The notes beneath the pieces were generated by a model. That model did no database searches. It was not told the DNA's origin and saw nothing but the letters and a program-made list of their open reading frames with translations. Positions 63,456-64,000 of a DNA stretch of 64,000 nt are shown here, one piece after another. Source of the stretch: Terriglobales bacterium (GTDB lineage: Bacteria; Acidobacteriota; Terriglobia; Terriglobales; Acidobacteriaceae); NCBI GenBank assembly GCA_025936825.1, contig JAICSO010000004.1:62001-126000 (forward strand), given 5' to 3'. The position numbers were made by a program, and so were the translations under genes. The stretch's first letter is position 1. Every line of letters starts with the position of its first letter.

Positions 63456-64000
63456 CTACTTTCCGAATAGCTTTTTGGCGATCGTGTAATACAGCTCCAC
63501 TGCCTCGCACAACTGCTTCTTTTCCACGTACTCGCCTTCGGTGTGGGCCACGAGAATGGAACCGGGTCCAAGCAGCAGGGGCTGTCCCCAGTTGCTGAGA
63601 GCGGGGATGTCGGTGGTGAACTTTGCCACCATGGTGGGCAGGCCTTCGAAGGTGCGCAGCCGGACGAAAGGGATGTCCAGGGTGAAATCGACGTTCACGA
63701 GATCGCCGACAGCATTGACGATCTGCTCGCGCAATGGCTCCGAGGGAGCAATAAGGCGGAAGAGGAGAAGCGCCCGAGCCTTGTCGGAAATAACATTCGG
63801 CGCCCGGCCCCCTTCGATCATTCCGACGTTCATCGTGCAGGGACCCACATCGGGATCTTCGGGCAATTTCATCGCCCGCAGTCTGTGCAGCGCTTCAACC
63901 AGCTTGTCGATGGCGGAATCTCCTAATTCCGGATAGGCCGAGTGCGCCATTCGGCCGGTCGCCGTCAACTCAACTCGCAGGGCACCTTTAGAAGCCGTGG
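63456..64000 (-). CDS. M20-family metallopeptidase, C-terminal part (start beyond window)
   Basis: The frame is open from the stop at 63456 to the right edge. LTATGRMAHSAYPELGDSAI and NVGMIEGGRAPNVISDKARA are the lid/dimerisation domain of M20 peptidases, such as ArgE/DapE-type deacylases, and FTTDIPALSNWGQPLLLGPG is the C-terminal catalytic part with the zinc-ligand region. It probably removes an acyl group from an amino acid. The N-terminal catalytic half is outside. Confidence 0.85.
   Translation of the reverse strand, partial: TASKGALRVELTATGRMAHSAYPELGDSAIDKLVEALHRLRAMKLPEDPDVGPCTMNVGMIEGGRAPNVISDKARALLLFRLIAPSEPLREQIVNAVGDLVNVDFTLDIPFVRLRTFEGLPTMVAKFTTDIPALSNWGQPLLLGPGSILVAHTEGEYVEKKQLCEAVELYYTIAKKLFGK

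Overview
The window reads as about 64 kb of chromosome from an acidobacterium (phylum Acidobacteriota, probably the Terriglobia / Koribacter–Sulfotelmatobacter side). The taxonomic call is an inference. It rests on the Oar-like TonB-dependent receptor with an N-terminal carboxypeptidase-regulatory (Cna-B-like) domain, the DUF1593, DUF4097 and RbsD/FucU-type exported proteins, the mix of ATG/GTG/TTG starts in a moderately GC-rich sequence, and the many small palindromic and short-word intergenic repeats. I see no rRNA, tRNA, CRISPR array, transposase or phage gene.

Layout. 1-5.1 kb: polysaccharide export (Wza-like, cut by the window edge), a WecA/TagO-type initiating sugar-phosphate transferase, and two GAF-domain proteins, one also carrying PilZ, a membrane anchor and Sel1 repeats. 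5.3-11.1 kb: an orphan AmrS radical-SAM protein, a methionine synthase split into two overlapping genes, and an orphan nuoI. 11.4-16.9 kb: an XRE-type regulator, an oversized mnmG, a TetR regulator, a ChaN-like protein and ubiX. 17-22.2 kb: DUF3592 protein, heme O synthase, SDR oxidoreductase, and recQ coupled to a small basic ORF. 22.4-26.3 kb: nitrogen block amtB-glnK with a FixJ-type two-component system. 26.7-34.7 kb: M48 protease, TonB, APC permease, dcd, a four-helix-bundle protein, an HU/IHF homologue and an M50 protease. 34.9-47.3 kb: Oar-like receptor, MFS exporter, PilZ protein, a large protein with a class III cyclase-like domain, an HGSNAT-like acyltransferase, a creatininase, a sugar-binding protein, a cupin and a DUF4097 protein. 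47.5-53.4 kb: the envelope/regulation operon lptC/A-lptB-rpoN-hpf. 53.7-64 kb: exported RbsD/FucU-like protein, sodium:solute symporter, a DUF1593 gene broken by one stop codon, yebC, small exported proteins, engB, orphan sdhB, a DUF5715 protein and a truncated M20 peptidase.

The most striking thing is not a gene. Many intergenic gaps, and parts of the mnmG coding sequence, hold short arrays of a degenerate word 7, 8 or 9 bp long. At most intergenic sites the array is followed by a second array of the reverse-complement word, so the pair could fold into a long imperfect hairpin. The word differs between loci, but some words recur at distant loci. One pair brackets a four-helix-bundle (S23/IVP-type) gene with both codon ends touching the arrays, and others have expanded mnmG in frame by roughly 165 residues. 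Separately, a two-hairpin repeat occurs in three copies whose second stem differs in sequence each time while staying paired.

All calls come from reading the sequence; no database search was run. Family names are by motif recognition.
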